Shown: positions 38,481 to 46,514, counted from the stretch's first letter. The stretch: DNA of 64,000 bases from a virus (IMGVR_UViG_3300046665_000548:372001-436000); one strand, 5' to 3'. The notes: generated by a model not told the origin, from the sequence alone. Made by a program: numbers and translations.

Positions 38481-39915
38481 TACCCATGACTGAGTCGAAC
38501 CAACCGTCAATGTCCTCTTGGGGTTCGGCTTCCGCAGACTCGCCACGCAGCCACGAACCAAGCTCGGGTGGGAACGTCGCGTAGATGTCCTTTCCACGTC
38601 GCTTGTCATACTGCTCGTAGAAGTTCTTAAAATCTGCAACCAGCCGTTCCATCGGAGCCGGGTCGGCATGTGGCTCATCCGCGTTGCGCAGATAGTTGAT
38701 CAAGCGCTCGGTGTGTTCCTTCTCGTGGTCCTGAAACAGCGGTCGGTTTGTTTTGCTGCACAGTTCACCGGCCGCCAACGTCTTGCGCAGCCAAGCCTCA
38801 AGCTTGTCAGCGATGGATTGCCGGATAGCAAGCGGCAGCACGAGAGGGCTTTGGAACGTCGGCCAACGCAGGATATTCATGGTGATGGCTGGAAAGTTAT
38901 GGTGATAACTGCGCTTCATTTCCATCACGTCATCCAAGAACTCAGTGATCGAGAACAGGCACAGGCTATTGATCGTCATCATACAGTGCAGGCTCTTAAC
39001 GTTGCCATGCGTTGCGAGATGATGAATATTCGCCTTCCATTGCTTGTAGTCCATTCCGTCACGGATGTACTCGGCTTGTGCACCGAATGCTTCGCACGAC
39101 GTGTAGATGTCGAGGTTATCCACGGCATGGCTCTTCGTAACCAGTCGATCAATGAACTCTTGTTTCGCGCCCAAATTTGAATTGATCGCGAAATGCATTT
39201 TCGTGCCTGGGTTCTTCTCGAACCAGTCAAATAGCCGCCAAACATCGACGCTCATCAACGGCTCGCCGCCAGTGATGCGAATCTGCTGGAGCGTCTGAGT
39301 CAATTCAGGCCACCACTTCCAGAACGCCTCGATATACGGATTTGGCTGAGCGCGCCCGAAAGGCGCTGCGCTAGGATGGGTGTGCGTGTAGTGCTGGCGC
39401 TTATCGGATGATAGCCCGGTGTACGGCCCGTCCGTCTTGATGTCTTTCACCCACGTGGTGGAAAATGACGGATTGCAGTACGAACAAGCAAAGTTGCACG
39501 TCCTGTCGAAAGCAATTTCGAGGGTCTTTAGCGATGCATCATCATCTGGGTCAGCCGCTGCCATGGCTGCGATCTCTTTGTCTGTAGAGATAAGAGTCTT
39601 CCAAACACGGTCCGACACCACCTCAGGACCAAGGTCTTCAAACTTCCAGCAATATTCGCACTCGCTAGGACGCTCGCCTTCGAGCATCAGCTTACGCATC
39701 TTCTTCTTGTGCCGCGTGTTATGAATGGCACTTGGATTGTGCTGGATTTCTTCGACCTCGATCTGATGCGATGGCGGGTGATGACACGAAGCAGTTTGGC
39801 CACCGGCAAGCCAAATAGTGGCGTTGTTCCACTTAGCGGCGCAGAACGACTTAGATACGGGATCGATTACCCGAGCCTTGTAGTCGAGATAGCTTTCGAT
39901 GTTATTCTTAGGCAT
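38470..39915 (-). CDS. Radical SAM protein, class II (copy G)
   Basis: This 481-residue enzyme is closely related to copy F. The cluster motif is CNFACSYC (Cys 140, 144, 147), the SAM motif IRITGGEPLMS, the N-terminal set Cys25, Cys44-His45 (SCHHPPSH) and Cys86/Cys89 (CEYCW). The shared segment is HNTRHKKKMRKLMLEG, and the end motif is YATFPPELGSWL, followed by an acidic tail of about 25 residues. Its ATG shares one base with the stop of the small gene upstream (TAATG), and a second small gene begins within its 3' end. Confidence 0.9.
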   Translation of the reverse strand: MPKNNIESYLDYKARVIDPVSKSFCAAKWNNATIWLAGGQTASCHHPPSHQIEVEEIQHNPSAIHNTRHKKKMRKLMLEGERPSECEYCWKFEDLGPEVVSDRVWKTLISTDKEIAAMAAADPDDDASLKTLEIAFDRTCNFACSYCNPSFSTTWVKDIKTDGPYTGLSSDKRQHYTHTHPSAAPFGRAQPNPYIEAFWKWWPELTQTLQQIRITGGEPLMSVDVWRLFDWFEKNPGTKMHFAINSNLGAKQEFIDRLVTKSHAVDNLDIYTSCEAFGAQAEYIRDGMDYKQWKANIHHLATHGNVKSLHCMMTINSLCLFSITEFLDDVMEMKRSYHHNFPAITMNILRWPTFQSPLVLPLAIRQSIADKLEAWLRKTLAAGELCSKTNRPLFQDHEKEHTERLINYLRNADEPHADPAPMERLVADFKNFYEQYDKRRGKDIYATFPPELGSWLRGESAEAEPQEDIDGWFDSVMGNDD

Positions 39916-40127
39916 TAAATTTGGTCACTCCAGAACATCTTGTATAGCACGCGGTCTTTCGGATCGGCAAAATGAACGTAATAGTTCCCTACCCCATGTC
40001 CGAAACTAAACGCGCCGTTCGTCTGCTCAAATACCCATTCTGCCGCATCGAGAAAGTGCGTGTTCCATGTACCGTGCCGCCAAGGGTGAGGCATCAGTTC
40101 GCATTCGTACGAAAATATCTTCATCAT
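39915..40127 (-). CDS. Small motif protein paired with radical SAM copy G
   Basis: This 70-residue protein starts MMKIFSYECELMPHP and ends YYVHFADPKDRVLYKMFW plus SDQI, matching the shared signature. I chose the ATG at 40127; an in-frame ATG near 40202 would add a Cys-rich piece (MKCTPCMEKIV), which cannot be excluded. Its stop shares a base with the start of copy G. Function unknown. Confidence 0.7.
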   Translation of the reverse strand: MMKIFSYECELMPHPWRHGTWNTHFLDAAEWVFEQTNGAFSFGHGVGNYYVHFADPKDRVLYKMFWSDQI

Positions 40128-40216
40128 TGTTCGGCAGTGACATTTTGCCGTAGCTGAAGTTATGCTCCGTACGATTTTCTCCATACATGGAGTGCACTTC
40201 ATGTCGAGAGGAAAAC

Positions 40217-41620
40217 CTATTGGGCTGCTGTTCGACATAGTTCCCAAAAGTCTTCCATCTCTGGGAAGCTCTCCAAGAATTTCGTACCTCGACGGCGATC
40301 ATGTTCAGTAAAGAAGCGAAAGAAATCGGCGCGATCACGCTTCAGCTTCTCTGGCGGAAGCTGATCACCTGCCCGCATCCATTCGAGATCGCGTTCAAGC
40401 TTGCTGATCTCGTAATCCTTCACACCTCGCAAGAACGTGTCGGACGTTTCGATCTTCGTTTTGAGGTATTCGATATCATCGGCCAGGATGTCTCGATAGC
40501 GCTGCGGAAGAATCTGGATTGACTGCCACGCAGGCGTACTCAACAGGGGAGGATCGAACCAGATCAATTGGCGATCATCATTGAACTCCTGCCGCATCTG
40601 AATGATCTGATCCAACAATGGTCGCAGCGAAGTGATCGACATAACGTTCATCGTGATGATGTACGAGATAGATCGACGCGCCGGTTTTTCGAGATACTTG
40701 CGTGAGTTCTCCAGCATGTAGTCGAAGTTCATGCCGTGACGAATGTACTCGGCCTTCTTGCCGTACGCGTCTACGCTCACGAACGTCATCAAATGCTCAA
40801 CTGCGCACTGATCCGTTATCGTGTTGGCCTGTTCGATAAACTTAGCGAACAGGCGAGGATCGGGACAAAAATTTGAGGTGAGACCAAGCTGAAGGTCCGG
40901 CTTTGGATTCTTGATGATGTAATCGAACACCTTGTAGGTGTTCTTGTCCATCAACGGCTCCCCTCCGGTCATGCGGAAATGCTTCAGGCCCTTGTACATT
41001 TCAGGCCACCATTTCCAGAAAGCGTCCACATAAGGATTGGCATCCTTGTGGGGGATCGGCATAAGCCCTTTCTGCCTTAAGTGCTCGATGCTATTGTGAG
41101 GCAAGGTGGTAGGGTACGGACCAAAGCGCTCAACCTCCTCGCGCCACGTGGTAGACAGATGGGGGCTGCAATAGCTGCATTTGAAATTGCAGGCAGAGTT
41201 GAAATTGACCTCGACATATCGCGGCGACACATCCCAATCCCAAGGATGCTCCATGATCTCATCGAACGTTTCCATGGCCCATTGTTCGCCAGACCGATAG
41301 TGGCGGTCGCTGAGATGGTCTCCAGGCTGATCTTCGATATTCCAGCAATACTGACACTCGGACGGCCGGTCGCCCTCCAGCATCATCTTGCGCATGCGCT
41401 TCTTATGCTGCGTGTTATGGAGCGCGGTCGGGTTAACGGCGAGTTCATCAAGCGGCACCTTGTGCACGCGAGGATGATAACAGCTTTGCGTCAGGCCCGC
41501 AGTGAGATTTATCGATACCTGATGCCACTTTGCGATGCACATACCCGGCCCGACTGAATCCAGCTTGGGCTTCACCTGTTCTGCGTTCGTCAGGTAGACG
41601 CTTTTGATCTTATCGTTCAT
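40217..41620 (-). CDS. Radical SAM protein, class II (copy H)
   Basis: This 467-residue enzyme is the most divergent class II copy and the first to be transcribed. The cluster motif is CNFKCSYC (Cys 144, 148, 151), the SAM motif FRMTGGEPLMD, the N-terminal set Cys28 (CIAKW), Cys47 (SCYHPRVH) and Cys89/Cys92 (CQYCW). The segment HNTQHKKRMRKMMLEG is shared with F and G, and the end has FLESFPEMEDFW. Its ATG overlaps the upstream small motif gene by four bases. Confidence 0.9.
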   Translation of the reverse strand: MNDKIKSVYLTNAEQVKPKLDSVGPGMCIAKWHQVSINLTAGLTQSCYHPRVHKVPLDELAVNPTALHNTQHKKRMRKMMLEGDRPSECQYCWNIEDQPGDHLSDRHYRSGEQWAMETFDEIMEHPWDWDVSPRYVEVNFNSACNFKCSYCSPHLSTTWREEVERFGPYPTTLPHNSIEHLRQKGLMPIPHKDANPYVDAFWKWWPEMYKGLKHFRMTGGEPLMDKNTYKVFDYIIKNPKPDLQLGLTSNFCPDPRLFAKFIEQANTITDQCAVEHLMTFVSVDAYGKKAEYIRHGMNFDYMLENSRKYLEKPARRSISYIITMNVMSITSLRPLLDQIIQMRQEFNDDRQLIWFDPPLLSTPAWQSIQILPQRYRDILADDIEYLKTKIETSDTFLRGVKDYEISKLERDLEWMRAGDQLPPEKLKRDRADFFRFFTEHDRRRGTKFLESFPEMEDFWELCRTAAQ

Positions 41621-41808
41621 GCGAATCTCAGCTTAAAAATCACAGCGTCTCTTTCAGACGAAAACCAATACGTCCACGTGGCAGTGCCATCGTGATGATA
41701 GTGCGCGAAATCATAGGTGACGTTGTTTGATCGATAATCGCGAACCCACCCACTCATCCTATTGATTCGATCAAAAGTCACTTTATTGCGGAACGAAACC
41801 TTAATCAT
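41617..41808 (-). CDS. Small motif protein (tandem copy 2), paired with copy H
   Basis: This 63-residue protein ends YWFSSERDAVIFKLRFA. It is a close paralogue of the next gene, with the same length and identical last eleven residues (ERDAVIFKLRF A). It overlaps copy H and its own paralogue by ATGA on both sides. The conserved part is an aspartate-rich turn, a hydrophobic strand and a basic end, consistent with a single compact beta domain. Confidence 0.75.
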   Translation of the reverse strand: MIKVSFRNKVTFDRINRMSGWVRDYRSNNVTYDFAHYHHDGTATWTYWFSSERDAVIFKLRFA

Positions 41809-41996
41809 GCGAATCTCAGCTTGAAGATAACGGCGTCGCGTTCGGAATGAAAATAATACGAGAAAGTGCGCGTACCGTCATCATTCAGGTTTCTAAAACG
41901 GGGTTCTACTTTATCTGTTCGGTAGAATTCTATCCAATTGAGCATCGTATAGATATCCAACCCTGTCATCTTTTTCCTGATCTTAACCTCAGTCAT
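41805..41996 (-). CDS. Small motif protein (tandem copy 1)
   Basis: This 63-residue protein starts MTEVKIRKKMTGLDI and ends YYFHSERDAVIFKLRFA. I chose the ATG at 41996, which overlaps the glycosyltransferase stop by 8 bases; the longer frame adds non-coding-looking residues. It forms a recent tandem pair with the 41617 gene, while the N-terminal halves have diverged. Confidence 0.75.
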   Translation of the reverse strand: MTEVKIRKKMTGLDIYTMLNWIEFYRTDKVEPRFRNLNDDGTRTFSYYFHSERDAVIFKLRFA

Positions 41997-42912
41997 TTCG
42001 CAAGTGAAAGCTCTCACGGAAGAACTCCGACTCATCGGCGCTCAGGATCGGGAGGGCTATCTTTGTCTGTTTGGACACCTCTGCCCCGTACTGGGCCAAC
42101 AGTTCACCCATACGGCCCTGCGGAGGCCCCTGGCGGCTTCCTTCCTTAATGGCGGACTCGCCGCCCAGCATGTCCACAACGCCTCCCCAGAGGCTCTGGA
42201 ACCAGTCGTAATCACGGATCGGGGTGTAATCCCAGTCTAGGTCACACATGTGCGCCCAACCCATACGAGTTCCGAGCATGGCAAACATGCCATTATCGAA
42301 GTCTGCACCGACGCACGCCCAAATACGGACGTTGCGCAGGTTCACCGGGTGAAGCTGCTTCTTCATCCGCTCAGGATCGACGCGCCCTCCCCGATCTAGG
42401 GTCAGCTTGACCGCCTCGCGATAACCGACGCGGAAAGCCTGATAGGCAGAACCGTTGACCCAAACCTCGGAGAACGTCTTGTGGACCTGCTTGTAATCGT
42501 CTTCCCAACAGAAATCGACAGCCTTGCGGGGGTCATCGGCATTTTCGTGTGAATTCATGTTTAGCACGAAGTTTTTTGACCAAAGCTTTAGGCCGCCGTT
42601 GCCGTACATAAGACCATTGATCATGTTTACCCCATTCCAAGAGAAACACCTATTCGGGGTCGCTTTGGGATCGAACTCTACCATTTCATCGAAGAATTCG
42701 GGGCGGACAATATTGTCTGCGTCAACAGTTACGAACCAATCGGTCTCGGACTGCTCGGCACAGGCCCTATGGGCGGCATCAAAGCCTTTAACGCCATGCA
42801 CGCGCTTGGCCCAAGGAGCCTTTTCGCATAGATCGGCGTAATGCTTGTCCGCGTTGGGCTCATCGTAGCTTAAAAAGAAGCTGTCGAATTCAGATACATG
42901 AAAGGATGGCAT
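41989..42912 (-). CDS. Glycosyltransferase-like protein (GT-A)
   Basis: This 307-residue protein has a GT-A-type start: SFFLSYDEPNADKHYADLCE, RVHGVKGFDAAHRACAE, then the DxD motif in FVTVDADN (residues 64-66), which binds a metal and nucleotide sugar. A Trp-rich C-terminal part follows. The type is common in large T4-like phages. It is the first gene of the radical SAM class II unit and overlaps the small motif gene, so sugar transfer and radical chemistry may act on one target. The acceptor is unknown. Confidence 0.8.
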   Translation of the reverse strand: MPSFHVSEFDSFFLSYDEPNADKHYADLCEKAPWAKRVHGVKGFDAAHRACAEQSETDWFVTVDADNIVRPEFFDEMVEFDPKATPNRCFSWNGVNMINGLMYGNGGLKLWSKNFVLNMNSHENADDPRKAVDFCWEDDYKQVHKTFSEVWVNGSAYQAFRVGYREAVKLTLDRGGRVDPERMKKQLHPVNLRNVRIWACVGADFDNGMFAMLGTRMGWAHMCDLDWDYTPIRDYDWFQSLWGGVVDMLGGESAIKEGSRQGPPQGRMGELLAQYGAEVSKQTKIALPILSADESEFFRESFHLRND

Positions 42913-42947
42913 TGCTATTGGTAACTCGTTCTAAACTGAAAGTCGAT

Positions 42948-44408
42948 TTAACGCACTAACCTGCAAGATTTGAATATTCGTTTTGTCCAAAGACCGAAAT
43001 CTAACTTCACATCGGTGCGAACCTGCACCGCTACCCGGCCATCTCGCATTAGCGGTTCAACTGGGACTTGGAAGCGTTCGTAAAACTCGCTGAGATCGCC
43101 GCGTCTGGCCATTACGAATGGTAGATATTCGAAGCCAAAGATTATACCCTCTTGGGCTTCGTGCTCATATTCCACCTCAAACACGATCTCATTTGTGTCT
43201 TCCTTTGGCGTGGCGGTCAATCCGACGCGATCAGGCACCTCAAACGTCAGAGGCACCTCATACCAATTTTCGTCAATAATTTCTTTACCGACGACGAAGC
43301 GATCTTTCATTACCATGTTTTCGAAGACCAACGGCAACATGATGTCGAATCGATCCATGATCAGATGATCCGGAATATCGATGTCAAGATATCCAGTCTG
43401 TACTAGATGGTAGAACGATATACGGGCGGTGTGCAGCAAGTAACCTGGATTGTCGCGGATCGTAAACAATACGGGCATATCGTTCAGGTCTCGGTCGTAT
43501 ACTGCTCCATCTTTCTTGTCGAATTCGAATTGGATTTTGCGCTCATCCCTATAGACGGCAACGACCAGACCCGGCGCGTATTCGGTCTCCCAAGGAACAC
43601 GCACAACGTCGCAAAAATGACCTTCAGGAAGAGGAAGCAGGTTCGAGACAAAGAAGCTCGATTGACGTTGCACGCCATCGAAAATATCCGGAATGTACAC
43701 GTCATACGGTTGAGACGGATCAAGACCCAACGGAAAGATCAAGTCTCCATTCCGAAGGTCGGACATCTTGACCTTCGCGCCCTGATAGATCGTCGCCATG
43801 TCCTCAGGTGCGGTGAATAGTATCGTGAACTCTTCGACCTCAGACGCTAGTTCGACGCCTGGGCTGAGTAACAATCGAAGCATGAATTTGCGCTCATCGA
43901 CGCCGATGCGCAGCAATAGAATTGCCGAACCCTGCGGGCGCTCGTCTGTTATCCTTGCCCAGCCATCGCGTTGAATGAGTTTAACGAGACGATTTTTTGA
44001 ATTACGCGGAAGCAATTTCGGATTCACGCGATCCGTCGTCGTGTAACCAATGATCCAATCGTCTGTTGGAAGCTCGCCAGAACTAAGCTGTTCAGCAATA
44101 TCTCGCGGGATGGTGGCGCAATCGTACTGACGTGCTAATTCGTCAGAGGGATGGAAACAAACCGCTCGAATAGTACCTACTCTGTCGTAATAGACTAAGC
44201 CATTCAACTCTTGCTTTGCTTCTGGAGTGTCGTTCCAGATACTTCGCGTGTATAGACCTTCGTACTCTGGGAGCACGCGCGGCGAAATTGCAATGACGCC
44301 GCCGTCTTCGTCCTCATAAATGTAGACGAAAGTCTGCTCCTCAGCGGCGGAGGCAGCAATGTCAGCTTCGATTTCGTCAAACCATGAATCAAGCTCTTTT
44401 TCTGCCAT
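42948..44408 (-). CDS. Hypothetical protein, 486 residues
   Basis: This beta-rich acidic protein begins MAEKELDSWFDEIEADIAAS. It contains repeated segments of the type VFENMVMKDRFVVGKEIIDENWYEV that look like stacked beta domains. It has no signal or membrane segment. It lies between glycosyltransferase genes, with its ATG sharing one base with the upstream stop (TGATG). A structural protein carrying the modification, or a scaffold for the enzymes, are both possible. I do not recognise the family. Confidence 0.7.
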   Translation of the reverse strand: MAEKELDSWFDEIEADIAASAAEEQTFVYIYEDEDGGVIAISPRVLPEYEGLYTRSIWNDTPEAKQELNGLVYYDRVGTIRAVCFHPSDELARQYDCATIPRDIAEQLSSGELPTDDWIIGYTTTDRVNPKLLPRNSKNRLVKLIQRDGWARITDERPQGSAILLLRIGVDERKFMLRLLLSPGVELASEVEEFTILFTAPEDMATIYQGAKVKMSDLRNGDLIFPLGLDPSQPYDVYIPDIFDGVQRQSSFFVSNLLPLPEGHFCDVVRVPWETEYAPGLVVAVYRDERKIQFEFDKKDGAVYDRDLNDMPVLFTIRDNPGYLLHTARISFYHLVQTGYLDIDIPDHLIMDRFDIMLPLVFENMVMKDRFVVGKEIIDENWYEVPLTFEVPDRVGLTATPKEDTNEIVFEVEYEHEAQEGIIFGFEYLPFVMARRGDLSEFYERFQVPVEPLMRDGRVAVQVRTDVKLDFGLWTKRIFKSCRLVR

Positions 44409-45280
44409 CAGATGCCAAGCGCCTTCTCGAAGGTAGTGATCATTTCGTTAGTCAAGAAACTCTTCCAGTGATAATGCACGGGTAAGTGCTGGCGATAAAG
44501 CCCTAGCTTGAGTTGAAGATCGCTTGTGAGTGAAGGGCGCACATGTTTGATCCACTCTTCTGAAGCGATCCCTTCAGGCCAGTTTTGAACTTGTGAACGC
44601 ATGTGCACGAAGCGAGGTGCTGGTAGAGTAGAGGTGCATTCTCCGGTAATATCAAGGAGCTTCATGGCGAGACCAAACACTACGTCGGTCGAGACAATTT
44701 TTGGACGCGTATCCGGCTCCAGATACTCGTGAAAGAACGTCTGCCAATTGTGAAATATGATCTCGCTTAGATTGAAGAACTCTTCTGCCATCTCGCTGTA
44801 GCGGAAGAATGTGAACGCGCTGTACACGTTAGGCAGGTTGTTTGCCGTAAACGTCTTTCGATAATAATCGCTCGTTACGAGTTCTCCGCGATAGGTTTCG
44901 ACCTGCGTGCAAGCAAAAATATCGTTCTCGAACAAAGACCACCAGTTCGACACGTCGCTGAGAAACAACATGTCGGCATCCAGCTTCACCGTCTCCTTAT
45001 ACGGAGTTACGTGATACGCCTTCCATTCATTCTCAAGCTTCCAGGTGCTATCGCGTGCTTCGTCCACCCAAGGAATATCGATAACGTGGTCAAACACGGC
45101 TCGGTACTTGTCAGGCACAGTCATTCCCGGCGTAATCGCAACTGAGAGATGTGACGCTTCTTCTGGCTGGGTAGCCTTGAGGCTTAGAGCCAAGGCGTAA
45201 GCCATGCGCAAGTAATCCATTTCGCCGCCATTCTGGGCAAACGTGAGATATCCGCGTTCTCGCTTGAAATCTCGGGTCAC
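44408..45280 (-). CDS. Glycosyltransferase-like protein (tandem copy 2)
   Basis: This 290-residue protein starts with GTG at 45280, overlapping the upstream stop by four bases (GTGA), because the related upstream gene begins the same way (RGYLTFAQNG against RGFLMFAHNN). It has the pattern DYLRMAYALALSLK, then TPYKETVKLDADMLFLSD with DxD at residues 101-103, as in GT-A glycosyltransferases of the GT8-like kind. It forms a tandem paralogous pair with the next gene. The sugar and acceptor are unknown. Confidence 0.8.
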   Translation of the reverse strand: MTRDFKRERGYLTFAQNGGEMDYLRMAYALALSLKATQPEEASHLSVAITPGMTVPDKYRAVFDHVIDIPWVDEARDSTWKLENEWKAYHVTPYKETVKLDADMLFLSDVSNWWSLFENDIFACTQVETYRGELVTSDYYRKTFTANNLPNVYSAFTFFRYSEMAEEFFNLSEIIFHNWQTFFHEYLEPDTRPKIVSTDVVFGLAMKLLDITGECTSTLPAPRFVHMRSQVQNWPEGIASEEWIKHVRPSLTSDLQLKLGLYRQHLPVHYHWKSFLTNEMITTFEKALGI

Positions 45281-46167
45281 TGATACACCTCTAATAGCTT
45301 GTCCGCGTGGCGAATAATTGAAAACTTGTTCATGCAATGCACGTTGATGTTTTTGACCTTCGTGAGCCTGAACATCCAACGTTCTTTGGGATCATTTACG
45401 AAGAACAGCAATTCGTTCTTACCCAAAACGCCATACAGTTCGTCACAGTCGAAGCTGGAGAATATAGCGGGCGTTGGAAGCGCGGGTATTCCGTCGCGCT
45501 CGATGAAACCGTTCATCATGTGAATGGCAATAGAGAACGCGTAGTCATTTCTGAACATGCGGCCCTTGAAGCCATACACGAGTTGATAGAATTCGTAATT
45601 CTCTCTCACGGCGGTCACCAGATCGAAGAGAAGTTCCGCTGTTTCTGACTTGCGGAAATAAACGCAGGTTGCCCAATACATCGGAATCGTGAATGGGTCG
45701 AGAAAGCGTTCTTCCGTGCTTGGAAGCTGATGATCAAGCGTCCTTGCTTCTTTGTTGATCATGATAGGGTTGTTCGATCCCCATACGAGATCGAGCGTGG
45801 AATCCAGGACCAGATAGTCGCAATCGATCAACACGGTTTCTTCGTACGGAGTCAACTCATACGCGCTACGGCGACCGCCGTTATGCCATGGCACTGTATG
45901 TGTCGTGCTGAGAGTGTCATGGAAACGTCGCTCGGAAGTACCCTCATGGGCGTCCTTCCAAGACCTGACTACGATATGATCGAATGCCTTGTTGATTACT
46001 TCTTCGGTATGCGCCGCGTTAAGGTAATCAATCGTACCCTGGTCGGTAACCAGCGTAATATTGTTCTCTTTCAGATTGGCCTTGATCATTCGCGCGTTCA
46101 CGAGAGCGATCAGACCGTAATCGATCTTTTCGTTATTGTGCGCGAACATTAGAAAACCGCGTGACAT
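45277..46167 (-). CDS. Glycosyltransferase-like protein (tandem copy 1)
   Basis: This 296-residue protein has LTPYEETVLIDCDYLVLDS (DxD-type DCD at 115-117), matching its downstream paralogue. The first 20 residues (RGFLMFAHNNEKIDYGLIAL) are the shared nucleotide-binding start. Near residues 253-268 it carries LLFFVNDPKERWMFRL, which resembles the C-terminal signature of the small motif proteins, as if one had been fused here. Its ATG overlaps the upstream conserved gene by one base. Confidence 0.8.
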   Translation of the reverse strand: MSRGFLMFAHNNEKIDYGLIALVNARMIKANLKENNITLVTDQGTIDYLNAAHTEEVINKAFDHIVVRSWKDAHEGTSERRFHDTLSTTHTVPWHNGGRRSAYELTPYEETVLIDCDYLVLDSTLDLVWGSNNPIMINKEARTLDHQLPSTEERFLDPFTIPMYWATCVYFRKSETAELLFDLVTAVRENYEFYQLVYGFKGRMFRNDYAFSIAIHMMNGFIERDGIPALPTPAIFSSFDCDELYGVLGKNELLFFVNDPKERWMFRLTKVKNINVHCMNKFSIIRHADKLLEVYQ

Positions 46168-46514
46168 CAGACCCCCAGCAGTGACTTGACTGTCCGTGCC
46201 TTGCGAATAGTTTCGTAGTCGTGATGAAACTCGTTGGTCGCCTCTGCATATTTGGCGAGCATTTCGTCCATGACTTCTTCGAGATTTTCAATCATGACGG
46301 GATTGCCGTTGTTGTCGATGATAATCGTCCCGGTATCGCCTCGCTTAACGAGTAGATCGACAAAGGCAATTAGTTGCGGGGTGACAGTAAAAATTCCGCC
46401 ATTTTTCGCGTACAGGCAATTATTGCTGAAACGCAGCTTGGCGTTCTCTTTTTGCTGAACAATACCTAGCTTGTAGTTGGCGTGGCTCAGGGCTTTTTGA
46501 AGCCGATCATCCAT
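46167..46514 (-). CDS. Conserved T4-like phage protein, 115 residues
   Basis: This protein starts MDDRLQKALSHANYKLGIVQ and contains YAKNGGIFTVTPQLIAFVDL (about 35-54). It ends with a helical part (NEFHHDYETIRKARTVKSLL). The pattern is widely conserved in T4-superfamily phages as I remember it, without a known function. The ATG at 46514 is preceded by GAGGAGG, which forms part of a hairpin. It is the first gene of the modification island transcript. Confidence 0.75.
   Translation of the reverse strand: MDDRLQKALSHANYKLGIVQQKENAKLRFSNNCLYAKNGGIFTVTPQLIAFVDLLVKRGDTGTIIIDNNGNPVMIENLEEVMDEMLAKYAEATNEFHHDYETIRKARTVKSLLGV

Noticed and set aside
38518-39180. Plus-strand frame of 220 residues opposite radical SAM copy G
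   Set aside because: It mirrors conserved radical SAM codons on the other strand and shows no family motif of its own.
30146-41620. Radical SAM genes as QueE-type 7-deazaguanine or viperin-like antiviral nucleotide enzymes
   Set aside because: QueE and viperin are shorter and lack the N-terminal cysteine sets. No other deazaguanine gene (QueC, QueD, FolE) and no nucleotide kinase is seen nearby.
38196-41996. Small motif proteins as classical RiPP precursors
   Set aside because: They are well-ordered looking, lack a leader-core layout with a repeated or Gly-Gly-type cleavage site, and no transporter or leader peptidase is nearby. A partner or substrate role remains possible.
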